Shown piece by piece: positions 1 through 8,567 of a stretch of 64,000 nt of DNA. Within the stretch, counting starts at the first letter, position 1, and every line of letters begins with the position of its first letter. A program made the position numbers and the translations under genes. Location of the stretch: NCBI RefSeq assembly GCF_018687515.1, contig NZ_CP061294.1:372001-436000 (forward strand), read 5' to 3'. The stretch comes from Polynucleobacter sp. MWH-Spelu-300-X4 (GTDB lineage: Bacteria > Pseudomonadota > Gammaproteobacteria > Burkholderiales > Burkholderiaceae). A model generated the notes under the pieces. That model was not told the origin of the DNA. It searched no databases and worked only from the letters and a program-made list of their open reading frames with translations.

Positions 1-1019
1 CAAATGCGCTCATCATTCTTGTATTCCGCGATTTGCGAACATTTTACGGCATCCTTCTCAGTGATCAGAATTGCTGAGGCTGAAATATCTTTAAAAGGAT
101 TTATTTGAAAATCGTAATGATCCGGTAGTGGTAAAGGATTGATGGTGAGTCCTGCTTGTTCTAAAACATCAAAGAATTTTTTGGGATTACCTAAACCGGC
201 AGCAGCGACTAAATGACGCTCTGAGTAAAAGTCAAATAGAGATCTTTGCTGTGATGGATTGCTGAGTTGATAAGCGTGAGCTACTTGAGTTGTTAAGTAG
301 AAATTAGGAGCATCGGCAAGATAGGGCTGTTTAATCTGTTGAGAATTTTCAGAGCCTAAGTTCAGTGTGAAGTCTCTTGCTCGAAGAGCGCTTTCTCTGA
401 GTGGGCCTGCTGGCATGAGAAAACCATTGCCTTCACCTCTGGCATCGCGAATCACTAATTCAATATCTTGACCGCCTTCACGGGCCGGCCATCTTTTCAT
501 GGCGTAATGCTGTAAACCATCATCGCTAATCAAAACATTGACTGTTGGATGGGCTTTTAATAGTGTTCGAGCACTAATCGTGCGTTGGCTATGAACATAG
601 ACGGGTATGAATAAGTGCGCTAATTGTTGCGCCATATAGCAAGGCTCATCACCTAGTTCTAATGGATTTGATTGAGAAGTCACTTCAGTAGCATCTGCAG
701 GGTTATCTTGATGCCCTGTTCCTTTGTAGCCTCTTGAAATAATGCCTGGATGAAATCCTGCCGCGTGTAATGCTTTTGCAATGGCTAATACGGTAGGTGT
801 TTTACCGGTGCCGCCAACCCTTAAGTTGCCAACAATGATGACGGGGACATCTAGGGCTTGGGTTTTAAATAATCCTAGCGCATATAAAATTTTTCTAATT
901 TGGGTGACCCACCCAAATAACTTTGAGAGCGGCCATAGTAATAACGCCACAACGCCTTTTTTCTCCCAATAGCTAGGAGCTTTTTGAAAAGTTGGCGCAG
1001 ATGAAGATGGATTGCTCAT
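1..1019 (-). CDS. lpxK: Tetraacyldisaccharide 4'-kinase LpxK (3' end cut by window edge)
   Basis: LpxK phosphorylates the 4' position of the lipid A disaccharide precursor at the inner membrane. Reading back from the ATG at 1019 gives an open frame of about 339 codons that runs off the window without a stop. It has an N-terminal hydrophobic anchor (about residues 22-50), the P-loop GNLRVGGTGKTP (residues 64-75), then ISRGYKG and ISDDGLQHY, which are typical of LpxK. The family is 330-350 residues, so only the last few codons are probably missing. The gene follows exbD by 6 bp, the usual exbB-exbD-lpxK order of beta- and gammaproteobacteria. Identification is firm. Confidence 0.95.
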   Translation of the reverse strand, partial: MSNPSSSAPTFQKAPSYWEKKGVVALLLWPLSKLFGWVTQIRKILYALGLFKTQALDVPVIIVGNLRVGGTGKTPTVLAIAKALHAAGFHPGIISRGYKGTGHQDNPADATEVTSQSNPLELGDEPCYMAQQLAHLFIPVYVHSQRTISARTLLKAHPTVNVLISDDGLQHYAMKRWPAREGGQDIELVIRDARGEGNGFLMPAGPLRESALRARDFTLNLGSENSQQIKQPYLADAPNFYLTTQVAHAYQLSNPSQQRSLFDFYSERHLVAAAGLGNPKKFFDVLEQAGLTINPLPLPDHYDFQINPFKDISASAILITEKDAVKCSQIAEYKNDERI

Positions 1020-1025
1020 GGCAAC

Positions 1026-1487
1026 TTACTTTGATTTTGACTGCGTAGCAAAAACGACATTGGGTAAGTTGGCGTTGCGAGCCGCTTCCATGACTTGCAT
1101 CACTGACTGATGAGGTGCTTTGCCATCGGCCGCAATAATAATCATCGGGCCGTTATCACTTTTGCCCGCTTGACTGGCAGCCGCGCTTAGCGCATTGCTT
1201 AATTGATCAACAGCAGCGCGCTTGCCGTTAATGGCGATGCGGCCATCTGAGGAAATCGCTACGGCAATATCCTTAGGCTTGCTATTTGATGCAGCACCTT
1301 CAGCGCTAGGTAGCGTAATTGATAACTCTTGATAGCGTGTGAATGTGGTAGAGATCATTAAGAAAATCAAAATGACCAATAACACATCAATAAAAGGAAT
1401 TAGGTTAATTTCTGGCGCGCTTTGTTGGCTAACATTGTTGCTGTTTACGCCAAAAATAGTTCGTTTGGATGATGAATTAAAAATCAT
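1026..1487 (-). CDS. exbD: ExbD/TolR family biopolymer transport protein
   Basis: Proton-channel subunit that works with an ExbB/TolQ partner to energise TonB or TolA across the inner membrane. The 153-residue protein has a short cytoplasmic N-terminus, a single transmembrane helix at about residues 28-48 with the motif LIPFIDVLLVILIFLM, whose Asp34 is the conserved proton-carrying residue, and a periplasmic C-terminal domain. It lies 12 bp after the ExbB gene and 6 bp before lpxK, so the three are probably one transcript. Whether it serves TonB or Tol cannot be settled from sequence alone; the lpxK-linked position favours the ExbD class. Confidence 0.92.
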   Translation of the reverse strand: MIFNSSSKRTIFGVNSNNVSQQSAPEINLIPFIDVLLVILIFLMISTTFTRYQELSITLPSAEGAASNSKPKDIAVAISSDGRIAINGKRAAVDQLSNALSAAASQAGKSDNGPMIIIAADGKAPHQSVMQVMEAARNANLPNVVFATQSKSK

Positions 1488-1499
1488 AAAAAATATCTA

Positions 1500-2123
1500 T
1501 TACGCTGCTTTAAAAAGATGACGTAATAGTTTCTTGGCGGCAGCTTCACATTCGCGTTGGCGTTTTTCTGCCATGGCTTTTAATGCGCGCCAACCTGTGT
1601 AAGCAGGTATGGCAATCAGTAGACCAAAAGCCGTGTTGTATAGCGCGATTGAAATACCGTGCGCTAATTGTTGTGGGTTGGCGCTACTGCTTTGTTGACT
1701 ACCAAAAATTTCAATCATGCCAACTACTGTGCCAAATAAACCAAGTAGAGGCGCAATCGTTGCAATGGTGGCTAGTGCCCCCATATAACGATCTAGTAAT
1801 AAAGAGACTTCTTCAGCAGCTTCTTGCATGGCTTCAATCGTTTTTTCTTCAGTAGCGCGTTGTGATTTTTGTAATAGCGCCGCTCCTAAAATGCGGCCCA
1901 AGGGAGCGGCATCTGATAAAGATTGAATAGCTTGTTCAGCGGTTTGGGGGCTATTTAGAGCGCCAGAGTCAGCTAGCTGAATCGCGCCTTCTGTTAAATG
2001 AGCGGGTGAAACCCTTTTAGCTTGCAAAAACCAAGTACGCTCTAACAAAATAGCCAAAGCAATAATGGAAGTGATTAAAAGAGGCCATACGGGCCAGCCA
2101 GCGGCGATGAGAATGGTATACAT
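1500..2123 (-). CDS. exbB: ExbB/TolQ/MotA family proton channel protein
   Basis: Partner of the downstream ExbD. The 207-residue protein has three hydrophobic helices (about residues 5-25, 112-138 and 155-178) and a MotA/TolQ/ExbB domain in the C-terminal half, with the typical stretch TIAPLLGLFGTVVGMI followed by a second helix containing the ALYNTAFGL motif. The ATG at 2123 heads a likely exbB-exbD-lpxK operon transcribed away from xseA. TonB-dependent uptake is expected elsewhere in the window (btuB), which this pair could energise; that link is inference. Confidence 0.92.
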   Translation of the reverse strand: MYTILIAAGWPVWPLLITSIIALAILLERTWFLQAKRVSPAHLTEGAIQLADSGALNSPQTAEQAIQSLSDAAPLGRILGAALLQKSQRATEEKTIEAMQEAAEEVSLLLDRYMGALATIATIAPLLGLFGTVVGMIEIFGSQQSSSANPQQLAHGISIALYNTAFGLLIAIPAYTGWRALKAMAEKRQRECEAAAKKLLRHLFKAA

Positions 2124-2408
2124 ATACCTCTACTTTAAACGAAGGCTAGGGTATGCTCCAAAGATGAACATCAAGCTTGTGGATAACTATGTGAAAAACT
2201 TTCTTCAACAGTATTCCTAAGCCCTTGATTCTTCGTTATGGTGATAATTTATTAGCGTAAATTGATTTAAAAATTCCATATAAATCAATTAGATATAAAA
2301 TTAACACTGGCTTTGGGGGTAATTTTTATTTGAGATGCCTTTTTTTATCGAAGCCTGTGGATAGTTGTTTAGCTTTACCCCTTATAAATACTGATTTAAC
2401 CTTAAAAA
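2124..2408. promoter_or_regulatory. Divergent exbB/xseA promoter region with DnaA-box-like sites
   Basis: This 285-bp AT-rich gap separates two divergent genes and must hold both promoters. It contains a perfect match to the DnaA box in reverse orientation (TGTGGATAA, 2178-2186), a one-mismatch copy (TGTGGATAG, 2356-2364) and a perfect 10-bp inverted repeat, AATTGATTTA at 2260-2269 against TAAATCAATT at 2281-2290 with an 11-nt spacer. I see no small open reading frame that looks real. The sites could bind DnaA or be chance in AT-rich DNA; the inverted repeat could be an operator. Confidence 0.4.
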
Positions 2409-3620
2409 ATGACAGAAATATCAAGAGAAATTATTGGAGTTGGGGCTCTGAACCGCGCCATTGCTGAAGTATTAGAGGGCCATATTGGCAATGTGTGGGT
2501 TCGGGGGGAGATTTCCAATTTCAAGGCTTATGACAGTGGACATTGGTACTTCTCTTTAAAAGACGCCGAAGGCCAATTGAGAGGAGTCATGTTTAGAGGC
2601 CGAAACACGCAAGTCGGGTTTTTGCCTAAAGAGGGTGACTTAGTCGAGGTGGCTGCTCAAGTTAGTATGTATGTGCCTAGGGGCGATATACAGCTCAATG
2701 TGCAGCTGATGCGTAGATCTGGTCAAGGCGGTTTATACGAAGCGTTTTTAAAGCTTAAAGAAAAATTGGGGGCTGAGGGGCTGTTTGATGAAGCGCATAA
2801 AAGAGCGTTACCTAAGTACCCGAAAGGTGTTGGTGTTATTACCTCTGCTCAAGCCGCCGCATTAAAAGATGTTTTAAGTACTTTAGAGCGTAGAGCGCCA
2901 CATATTCCTGTAACGGTGTTCCCGAGTTTGGTTCAAGGCGTGGAAGCACCGCCTGCATTAATACAAGCATTAAGGGCTGCTTATGAACTTGCAGAGCAGG
3001 GTGAGTTAGAAGTTCTTTTATTGGTACGAGGTGGTGGCAGCATTGAAGACTTGTGGGCTTTTAATGATGAGGCTTTAGCGCGTTGTATTGCGGAGTCGCC
3101 GATACCGATTGTCTCTGGTGTTGGTCATGAAACAGATTTCACGATTGCAGACTTCGTGGCTGATTTGCGGGCACCAACTCCAACGGGCGCTGCTGAATTA
3201 GTGACACCAGATAGAGAAGCTCTTTTGCAAGACTTGGTGACTTTGTCGCAAAAAATAAATATGAGAGTGACTCAACGAATCGATCGAGAGGCTCAACGTT
3301 TAGATCAGTTGTCATTACGTTTATCTCATGCAATTCCGAATCCCGAGCGCATGAAAGAAAAAACGCAGCAATTATCGGCACGTCTTCATCAAGCTTGGTC
3401 TGTGCGATTGGCAATGTATCAACAAACCCACAAGGCTTGGCAAAACCATTTAGAGCTACTGAATCCACAGAGAACTCTAGAGCGTGGCTATGCGGTTTTA
3501 ATGGCACAGGACGGTAAAGCTATTCGAAATCCTCATCAAATCAAAGCAGGTGATGTATTTGATTTGCGAGTCGCTGAAGGCCAGGCGGATGTGGAAATTT
3601 CTCAGGTTCGGGTGAAGTAG
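2409..3620 (+). CDS. xseA: Exodeoxyribonuclease VII large subunit
   Basis: Large subunit of the single-strand-specific nuclease that, with several XseB subunits, trims single-stranded DNA in repair. The 403-residue product has the N-terminal OB fold (about residues 6-100, with VWVRGEISNFKAYDSGHWYF) and the catalytic middle region with GVGVITSAQAAALKD and LVRGGGSIEDLWAFNDE, then SGVGHETDFTIADFVADLRAPTPT. A coiled-coil-like stretch and a C-terminal barrel ending in LERGYAVL follow. It is somewhat shorter than the E. coli protein (456) but complete. No xseB lies beside it. Confidence 0.97.
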   Translation: MTEISREIIGVGALNRAIAEVLEGHIGNVWVRGEISNFKAYDSGHWYFSLKDAEGQLRGVMFRGRNTQVGFLPKEGDLVEVAAQVSMYVPRGDIQLNVQLMRRSGQGGLYEAFLKLKEKLGAEGLFDEAHKRALPKYPKGVGVITSAQAAALKDVLSTLERRAPHIPVTVFPSLVQGVEAPPALIQALRAAYELAEQGELEVLLLVRGGGSIEDLWAFNDEALARCIAESPIPIVSGVGHETDFTIADFVADLRAPTPTGAAELVTPDREALLQDLVTLSQKINMRVTQRIDREAQRLDQLSLRLSHAIPNPERMKEKTQQLSARLHQAWSVRLAMYQQTHKAWQNHLELLNPQRTLERGYAVLMAQDGKAIRNPHQIKAGDVFDLRVAEGQADVEISQVRVK

Positions 3621-3621
3621 T

Positions 3622-3690
3622 TGTCATTTCAATGACACTTAGCGTAATTTAGTTAAATCATGGATAATCCGCTCAAGAATGAGTTATCCA
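3622..3690. repeat. Two short inverted repeats between xseA and the PuuD-like gene
   Basis: Just after the xseA stop is TGTCATT (3622-3628) facing AATGACA (3631-3637), which can form a small hairpin. About 25 bp on is TGGATAA (3661-3667) facing TTATCCA (3684-3690), with an inner CTCA/TGAG pairing. Neither is followed by a T-run, so they are poor candidates for intrinsic terminators. The second includes TTATCCACC, one mismatch from a DnaA box. Confidence 0.35.
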
Positions 3691-3740
3691 CCATTCGGTT
3701 GTAACTTTTATCTAAACAATATTGCAAAGGGGAAATAAAA

Positions 3741-4334
3741 ATGGGATCAATATTGCAATCTTTACAACGCACCATTATTGCTGGTGTAGTTTTATTGGTT
3801 TTAATCATCGCGGCCGTTGCTGCAACAGCAGGTAATGCTATTACTTTTGATCATGCATGGGGCGCATTCGTTATGCGTTGGTTGCACGTGCTAGTAGGCG
3901 TGATGTGGATTGGTTTGTTGTGGTATTTCAACTTTGTGCAGATTCCATCTATGCCAAAGATTCCTGATGAGCAAAAACCAGCTGTTAGCAAAGTAATTGC
4001 GCCAACAGCATTGTTCTGGTTCCGCTACGCTGCTTTATTCACTGTTGTGACAGGTTTGTTATTGGCTGGTGCTAATGGTTACCTTGTACAAGCATTGACA
4101 TTACAAAGACCAGTTTTAGCGATTGGTATCGGTATGTGGTTAGCGATTGTGATGGCTTTCAACGTTTGGTTCATCATTTGGCCTAACCAAAAGAAAGCTT
4201 TGGGCATGGTTCAAGTAGAAGCTGCTGAAAAAGCTGCTGCTGCTAGATTAGCTATGTTGACATCACGCTTTAACACGATGTTCTCTATTCCAATGCTTTA
4301 CATGATGGTTGCTCAGCAAAACGGCGGTTTGTAA
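3741..4334 (+). CDS. PuuD-type (urate hydroxylase N-terminal domain) membrane protein
   Basis: A 197-residue integral membrane protein with about five hydrophobic helices (roughly residues 12-34, 44-67, 92-114, 122-147 and 175-190). The stretch around MRWLHVLVGVMWIGLLWYFN, and FNVWFIIWPNQKKALG near residue 135-150, match the membrane domain of PuuD-family proteins (DUF989), which in full-length urate dehydrogenases is followed by a cytochrome c domain. No CxxCH haem motif is present here, so it is only the membrane half. The histidine in helix 2 could bind haem. Function is not known; urate oxidation should not be assumed. An intrinsic terminator follows directly. Confidence 0.75.
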   Translation: MGSILQSLQRTIIAGVVLLVLIIAAVAATAGNAITFDHAWGAFVMRWLHVLVGVMWIGLLWYFNFVQIPSMPKIPDEQKPAVSKVIAPTALFWFRYAALFTVVTGLLLAGANGYLVQALTLQRPVLAIGIGMWLAIVMAFNVWFIIWPNQKKALGMVQVEAAEKAAAARLAMLTSRFNTMFSIPMLYMMVAQQNGGL

Positions 4335-4366
4335 TATTCGCTGACTGAGTCATAGTCACAATCATT

Positions 4367-4399
4367 AAAAAAGGGACAGTTCAAGCTGTCCCTTTTTTT
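4367..4399 (+). terminator. Intrinsic terminator after the PuuD-like gene
   Basis: The stem AAGGGACAG (4371-4379) pairs with CTGTCCCTT (4386-4394) across a 6-nt loop. The stem is flanked by an A-run on the left and a T-run on the right, giving a strong rho-independent terminator 32 bp after the stop codon. Confidence 0.9.
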
Positions 4400-4436
4400 G
4401 ATGAAATTAAATTAATAAACTAAGTTAAATCAAGTC

Positions 4437-4484
4437 AAATCTGATTAAGAATTTATTTCAGAATAAATATTTAATCTCAGATTT
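4437..4484 (-). terminator. Nested AT-rich hairpin at the end of yajQ
   Basis: An outer repeat AAATCTGA (4437-4444) / TCAGATTT (4477-4484) encloses an inner one, ATTTATT (4451-4457) / AATAAAT (4462-4468), with a TCAG loop. It begins at the yajQ stop codon on the minus strand. It is a plausible weak terminator or a 3'-end stabilising hairpin; there is no clean T-run. Confidence 0.4.
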
Positions 4485-4968
4485 AGTCTCGGAAGTTATT
4501 AAAGCCTAATGGCGCCTCTTCCACATCTTTGCGTAGCATCGCCATAACTGCCTGAAGATCATCGCGCTTGCCGCCTGTTACACGCACAGCATCACCTTGA
4601 ATACTCGCTTGCACTTTAATCTTGCTATCTTTAATCAAGCGCACAATCTTTTTGGCGATTTCAGAGCTGATCCCTTTTTGAATTTCCACAACTTGTTTTA
4701 ACTTGTCACCAGAAATCTTTTCTAATTTGCCGTCTTTTAAGAAACGCACATCCACATTGCGTTTGGCTAATTTAGCTAATAAAACATCACGAACTTGTCG
4801 TAATTTAAAATCATCGTCACCAAAAAGAGTTAATTCTTCACCTTTTTGTTCAATACGGGCGTCGGATCCTTTGAAGTCAAAACGGGTTGAAATCTCTTTA
4901 TTGGATTGTTCCAACGCATTTTTTACTTCAATCATGTCTGGTTCGCATACAACGTCAAATGAGGGCAT
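4483..4968 (-). CDS. yajQ: YajQ family nucleotide-binding protein
   Basis: A 161-residue protein of the YajQ (DUF520) family, starting [18 protein letters not shown] and containing the conserved [15 protein letters not shown]. Members have two ferredoxin-like domains, bind nucleotides or RNA, and in Xanthomonas bind cyclic di-GMP. The product is full length. It is transcribed divergently from murB across 49 bp. The exact role in this organism cannot be read from sequence. Confidence 0.93.
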   Translation of the reverse strand: MPSFDVVCEPDMIEVKNALEQSNKEISTRFDFKGSDARIEQKGEELTLFGDDDFKLRQVRDVLLAKLAKRNVDVRFLKDGKLEKISGDKLKQVVEIQKGISSEIAKKIVRLIKDSKIKVQASIQGDAVRVTGGKRDDLQAVMAMLRKDVEEAPLGFNNFRD

Positions 4969-5017
4969 AGTTCACCTAAATGTCAAAAACAAAGTTAATC
5001 ACAGTTAAGATTGTGGC

Positions 5018-6043
5018 ATGAAGATTGATTTAAATGCGACATTGCGCTCGCATAACACCTTTGGTTTCGATGTTTTGGCTGAACATTTGGTTCATGTAAC
5101 CGATCGCCAAGAGATCCCTCTTTTTGTTGAGGAAGCCTTTAAAAATAAGGCTAATTGGACTATTTTGGGTGGCGGCAGCAATCTTGTTTTAGCTAAAAAT
5201 TTGTCCGGCTATGTAGGCTTAATCGCTACCAAAGGCCGTCGACTGCTAAAGGAGACAGAAAGCCATTTTTATGTAGAAGCCATGGCTGGTGAGGTTTGGC
5301 ATGATTTTGTCGCTTGGACGCTGGAGCAGGGTTATCTAGGGCTGGAAAACTTGGCGTTAATTCCCGGTACGGTGGGTGCTGCACCCGTGCAAAACATTGG
5401 GGCATATGGTTTGGAGTTGGCAGAGGTATTTGACTCTTTAGAGGCCTTTGATACACAGACCAAACAATGGGTTAACTTGAGTAAAGCGGATTGCTCATTT
5501 GCTTATCGTGACAGTATCTTTAAGCATCAGCCACATCGTTATATCGTGAGTTCAGTTTGTTTCGCGCTGCCTAAAAAATGGCAAGCGAACCTTTCCTATG
5601 CGGAGTTGGCAAAAGCATTTGCTGATGAAAAAGAAATAAACGCGCAAGCTATTTTCAAGAAAGTTTGTGAGATTCGTTCGGCCAAATTACCGGATCCAAA
5701 CGTGATTGGCAATGCGGGCAGTTTCTTTCATAACCCGATTGTTTCAAATGATCAGTACTTATTGCTTAAGCAACAATTACCTCATCTTGTGGCTTATGAG
5801 GTGCCTTTCTCATCTGATCAAAATAAAGCCTGGAAGTTGGCGGCGGGTTGGTTGATTGATCAGTGTGGCTTTAAAGGTTATCGACAAGGCGCCGTTGGTG
5901 TTTATGACAAACAAGCGTTGGTCTTGGTGAACCATGGCGGCGGCACTGGCGCAGAGTTGCTGCAGTTAGCCAAAGAGATTCAGCAAAAGGTCTATGAGAG
6001 GTTCAGGGTCAATTTAACAATTGAACCTGTCATCTTTCAATAA
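5018..6043 (+). CDS. murB: UDP-N-acetylenolpyruvoylglucosamine reductase MurB
   Basis: FAD- and NADPH-dependent reductase that forms UDP-N-acetylmuramate in cytoplasmic peptidoglycan precursor synthesis. The 341-residue length matches the E. coli-like type I enzyme. Visible motifs are the FAD-binding WTILGGGSNLVL (about residues 47-58), IPGTVGAAPVQNIGAYG (about 116-132), the FAYRDSIFK segment carrying the active-site Arg, NAGSFFHNP with the catalytic Ser (about residue 230), and the terminal TIEPVIF with the catalytic Glu. It ends 2 bp before the convergent AEC-carrier stop. Confidence 0.97.
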   Translation: MKIDLNATLRSHNTFGFDVLAEHLVHVTDRQEIPLFVEEAFKNKANWTILGGGSNLVLAKNLSGYVGLIATKGRRLLKETESHFYVEAMAGEVWHDFVAWTLEQGYLGLENLALIPGTVGAAPVQNIGAYGLELAEVFDSLEAFDTQTKQWVNLSKADCSFAYRDSIFKHQPHRYIVSSVCFALPKKWQANLSYAELAKAFADEKEINAQAIFKKVCEIRSAKLPDPNVIGNAGSFFHNPIVSNDQYLLLKQQLPHLVAYEVPFSSDQNKAWKLAAGWLIDQCGFKGYRQGAVGVYDKQALVLVNHGGGTGAELLQLAKEIQQKVYERFRVNLTIEPVIFQ

Positions 6044-6045
6044 TG

Positions 6046-6939
6046 TTATTTCAGAAAGAATAACCAAAACGGTAGAGTGATAGCCGCACCCAAGGTCATT
6101 ACAGAAATGCTAATAGCCACAATCGTGCCATCACCTTTCATGCGATTGGCTAGTACATAAGCACTTGTCGCTGTTGGCATAGCTGCAAATAGCACGACGC
6201 TATTAAGTTGAGCTGGGGGCAGCTCCATATATCTACCAAGTAATAAAGCAATGGTAGGCATCGCCATTAACTTCACACTGGTCCAATAGGCGATCAGCGC
6301 GCCGTCTCGTTTGCTTTGAACCCACATCAACCCTGCCCCAACCGTTAGAAGTCCTAACGCAATGGATGCAGCCCCCATGCGGGCTAAGCTAAGTGCCAAG
6401 TAATCTGGAAGCTTAAGACCTAGTAGGTTGCTTAATAAACCTAAGCTGGTTGCTACAAGCAGAGGGTTCTTCATTAATTCTTTAAATAAATGAGATTCAG
6501 AGTGTTTGGCTAACGCCCAAACGGCTAATCCATTGGCAATAGGTACCAAGCAACCAATCGTAATCGCCATGAGGGCAACGCCTTCTTCACCTGCTAGGCG
6601 ACCCGCGGCGGCAAAGGCGATATAGGAGTTGAATCTAAAAGATGTTTGGAAGCCAGAGGCCCAAGTTTTGGGGTTCTTTTTAGAAAAGAAATGGGAGAGC
6701 CACCCTAAAAATGCGGCTGAGAAGAATGCGACAAAAGCCACAATCAACATATGTGATGTGCCGCCCCAGTCAAATTTAGTTTGGTTAATGGAGTTAAAGA
6801 GCAATGACGGGAATAGTAGGTAATAGACCAACTTTTCCGCGCCTTCCCACACGCTCTTATCAAGAGGGGAGTGGCGGACTAATATGAACCCTAGCAAAAT
6901 GAGTAAAAAATCCGGAAGTAATAAAAATGCGGAGTTCAA
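6046..6939 (-). CDS. AEC family (auxin efflux carrier-like) transporter
   Basis: A 297-residue, very hydrophobic protein with about ten predicted transmembrane segments in the two five-helix halves of the AEC family; bacterial members export or import malonate, malate or other organic anions. LLILLGFILVRHSPLD at the N-terminus and LFAAMPTATSAYVLANRM near the C-terminus are typical. The substrate cannot be told from sequence. The gene is divergent from xerD with only 27 bp between start codons and converges on murB. Confidence 0.85.
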   Translation of the reverse strand: MNSAFLLLPDFLLILLGFILVRHSPLDKSVWEGAEKLVYYLLFPSLLFNSINQTKFDWGGTSHMLIVAFVAFFSAAFLGWLSHFFSKKNPKTWASGFQTSFRFNSYIAFAAAGRLAGEEGVALMAITIGCLVPIANGLAVWALAKHSESHLFKELMKNPLLVATSLGLLSNLLGLKLPDYLALSLARMGAASIALGLLTVGAGLMWVQSKRDGALIAYWTSVKLMAMPTIALLLGRYMELPPAQLNSVVLFAAMPTATSAYVLANRMKGDGTIVAISISVMTLGAAITLPFWLFFLK

Positions 6940-6966
6940 GTCAGTCTCTTTTAGAATAAAAGCTCA

Positions 6967-7932
6967 ATGGTAGTCAAAAAAACAATTTCTAACATGGATT
7001 CAGAAAATAAAACTCCAACTAGCAAAAAATTAATTGCTAGCTTGGAAGCTATTGATACTTTTTGCGATACCTGTTGGCTAGAGGATGGTTTGTCTAAAAA
7101 TAGCTTGTCTGCTTATAGACGAGACTTAATTTTGTTTGCCCGTTGGTTAGATGCCGAGTCTTCTGGTGATAAAGGTTTGTATGATGTCGTGGCTGCAGAT
7201 GTTATGGGTTATATGGCTCATCGTCGGTCGGATAAGGCAACGACTGCTAATCGTCGTTTAACCGTTTTAAAACGTTTTTACAGATTGGGTATTCGCAAGC
7301 GTCATATCAAGGTGGATCCTTGTATTAATTTAAGAGCAGCTAAGCAAGCCCCACGATTTCCTAAAACCTTGAGTGAAGCCCAGGTTGAGGCTTTACTGAA
7401 TGCCCCCGATATTGAAACCCCATTAGGGCTGCGCGACCGAACCATGCTGGAATTAATGTATGCCAGTGGCTTGCGTGTCTCCGAGATTGTTGACTTAAAA
7501 ACGATTGAGGTGGGCTTAAATGAAGGCGTCGTACGAGTGGTGAGTGGTAAGGGTGGTAAAGAACGTTTGGTGCCTTTTGGTATGGAAGCTGCCGAATGGC
7601 TGAAGCGCTATATCGATGAGGCTCGCCCCCAGCTGTTAAGTAACAAAACTAGCCAGCACTTATTTTTGGCGAGACATACAGGGGAAGGCATGACCAGGCA
7701 GACCTTTTGGCATATGATTAAGCGCCATGCAGTTCAAGCAGGAATCTTGGTGCCGTTGTCACCCCATACGTTGCGCCATGCTTTTGCGACACATTTATTG
7801 AATCATGGCGCTGATTTAAGAGTAGTTCAATTATTATTAGGTCATGCGGATATATCGACCACTCAGATATACACGCATGTTGCGCGCGAGCGTTTGAAAA
7901 ATATTCATCAACAGCATCACCCTAGAGCTTAA
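6967..7932 (+). CDS. xerD: Site-specific tyrosine recombinase XerD
   Basis: Recombinase that with XerC resolves chromosome dimers at dif during cell division. The protein has the N-terminal SAM-like core-binding domain (about residues 25-115) and the catalytic domain with Arg170 (in SGLRVSE), the Lys of GKGGKER, His267 and Arg270 (SPHTLRHAF), the [13 protein letters not shown] box and nucleophile Tyr302. The frame opens with ATG at 6967; ATG at 6994 would give MDSENK and a length of 312, closer to typical XerD. plsY follows after 2 bp. No dif-like site was recognised nearby. Confidence 0.93.
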   Translation: MVVKKTISNMDSENKTPTSKKLIASLEAIDTFCDTCWLEDGLSKNSLSAYRRDLILFARWLDAESSGDKGLYDVVAADVMGYMAHRRSDKATTANRRLTVLKRFYRLGIRKRHIKVDPCINLRAAKQAPRFPKTLSEAQVEALLNAPDIETPLGLRDRTMLELMYASGLRVSEIVDLKTIEVGLNEGVVRVVSGKGGKERLVPFGMEAAEWLKRYIDEARPQLLSNKTSQHLFLARHTGEGMTRQTFWHMIKRHAVQAGILVPLSPHTLRHAFATHLLNHGADLRVVQLLLGHADISTTQIYTHVARERLKNIHQQHHPRA

Positions 7933-7934
7933 CT

Positions 7935-8546
7935 ATGAACCAAACAGCATTTTATGGATTACTTATTCTTGGATCTTATTTCATTGGATCTATTTCTTTT
8001 GCCGTAGTGGTAAGTAAAGCGATGCGTCTACCAGACCCGCATAGCTATGGTTCGGGTAACCCAGGAGCTACGAATGTACTTAGAACGGGTAATAAGGTAG
8101 CGGCACTCTTAACTTTGGTAGGCGACGCGGCAAAAGGTTATGTTGCCATCGCTATTGCTAGAGCTATGGTGGGTGTGGAAGTGGACTCATGGGTGTTGCC
8201 ACTGGCGGCTATCGCGGCGTTTGTCGGGCATTTATTCCCTGTTTTTCACGGCTTTAAAGGTGGGAAAGGTGTAGCAACAGCTTTAGGTATTTTGTTGGCC
8301 ATTAACTGGGTCTTGGGGTTAACGACCTTATCAACTTGGTTAATCGTTGCTGTATTTATGCGCTATTCATCTTTGGCTGCATTAATTGCAGCGCTATTTG
8401 CACCCTTATACTTTATTTTCTTATTTGGCGTTCAACCTATGGCAGCGGCCGTAGCTGCTATGAGCGCATTATTAATTTGGCGCCACAAAGGTAATATTGA
8501 GAAGCTTCTCAATGGCACTGAAGGAAAAATAGGTGGGAAGAAGTAA
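7935..8546 (+). CDS. plsY: Acyl-phosphate glycerol-3-phosphate acyltransferase PlsY
   Basis: Integral membrane acyltransferase that transfers an acyl group from acyl-phosphate to glycerol-3-phosphate, the first step of phospholipid synthesis. The 203-residue protein has about five helices and the three conserved motifs: [10 protein letters not shown] near residue 13-22, [13 protein letters not shown] (about 38-50) and [18 protein letters not shown] (about 97-114). It starts 2 bp after xerD and is probably co-transcribed with it. The last codons form one arm of a hairpin that ends the convergent uspA transcript. Confidence 0.96.
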   Translation: MNQTAFYGLLILGSYFIGSISFAVVVSKAMRLPDPHSYGSGNPGATNVLRTGNKVAALLTLVGDAAKGYVAIAIARAMVGVEVDSWVLPLAAIAAFVGHLFPVFHGFKGGKGVATALGILLAINWVLGLTTLSTWLIVAVFMRYSSLAALIAALFAPLYFIFLFGVQPMAAAVAAMSALLIWRHKGNIEKLLNGTEGKIGGKK

Positions 8547-8557
8547 CCCACCTATTT
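8522..8557 (-). terminator. Intrinsic terminator shared by plsY and uspA, overlapping the plsY stop
   Basis: AAATAGGTGGG (8527-8537) pairs perfectly with CCCACCTATTT (8547-8557) across a 9-nt loop holding the plsY stop codon. Read on the minus strand it is followed by a T-run, so it serves uspA best; on the plus strand it can act for plsY only weakly. Confidence 0.75.
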
Positions 8558-8567
8558 CATGACAAGC

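Noticed and set aside
781..972. Plus-strand open frame inside lpxK
   Set aside because: It is a shadow of the well-supported minus-strand lpxK, has no family features and no ribosome-binding site.
2124..2408. Replication origin
   Set aside because: DnaA-box-like sites are present, but there are too few of them, no DUE-like repeats, and none of dnaA, dnaN or gyrB nearby.
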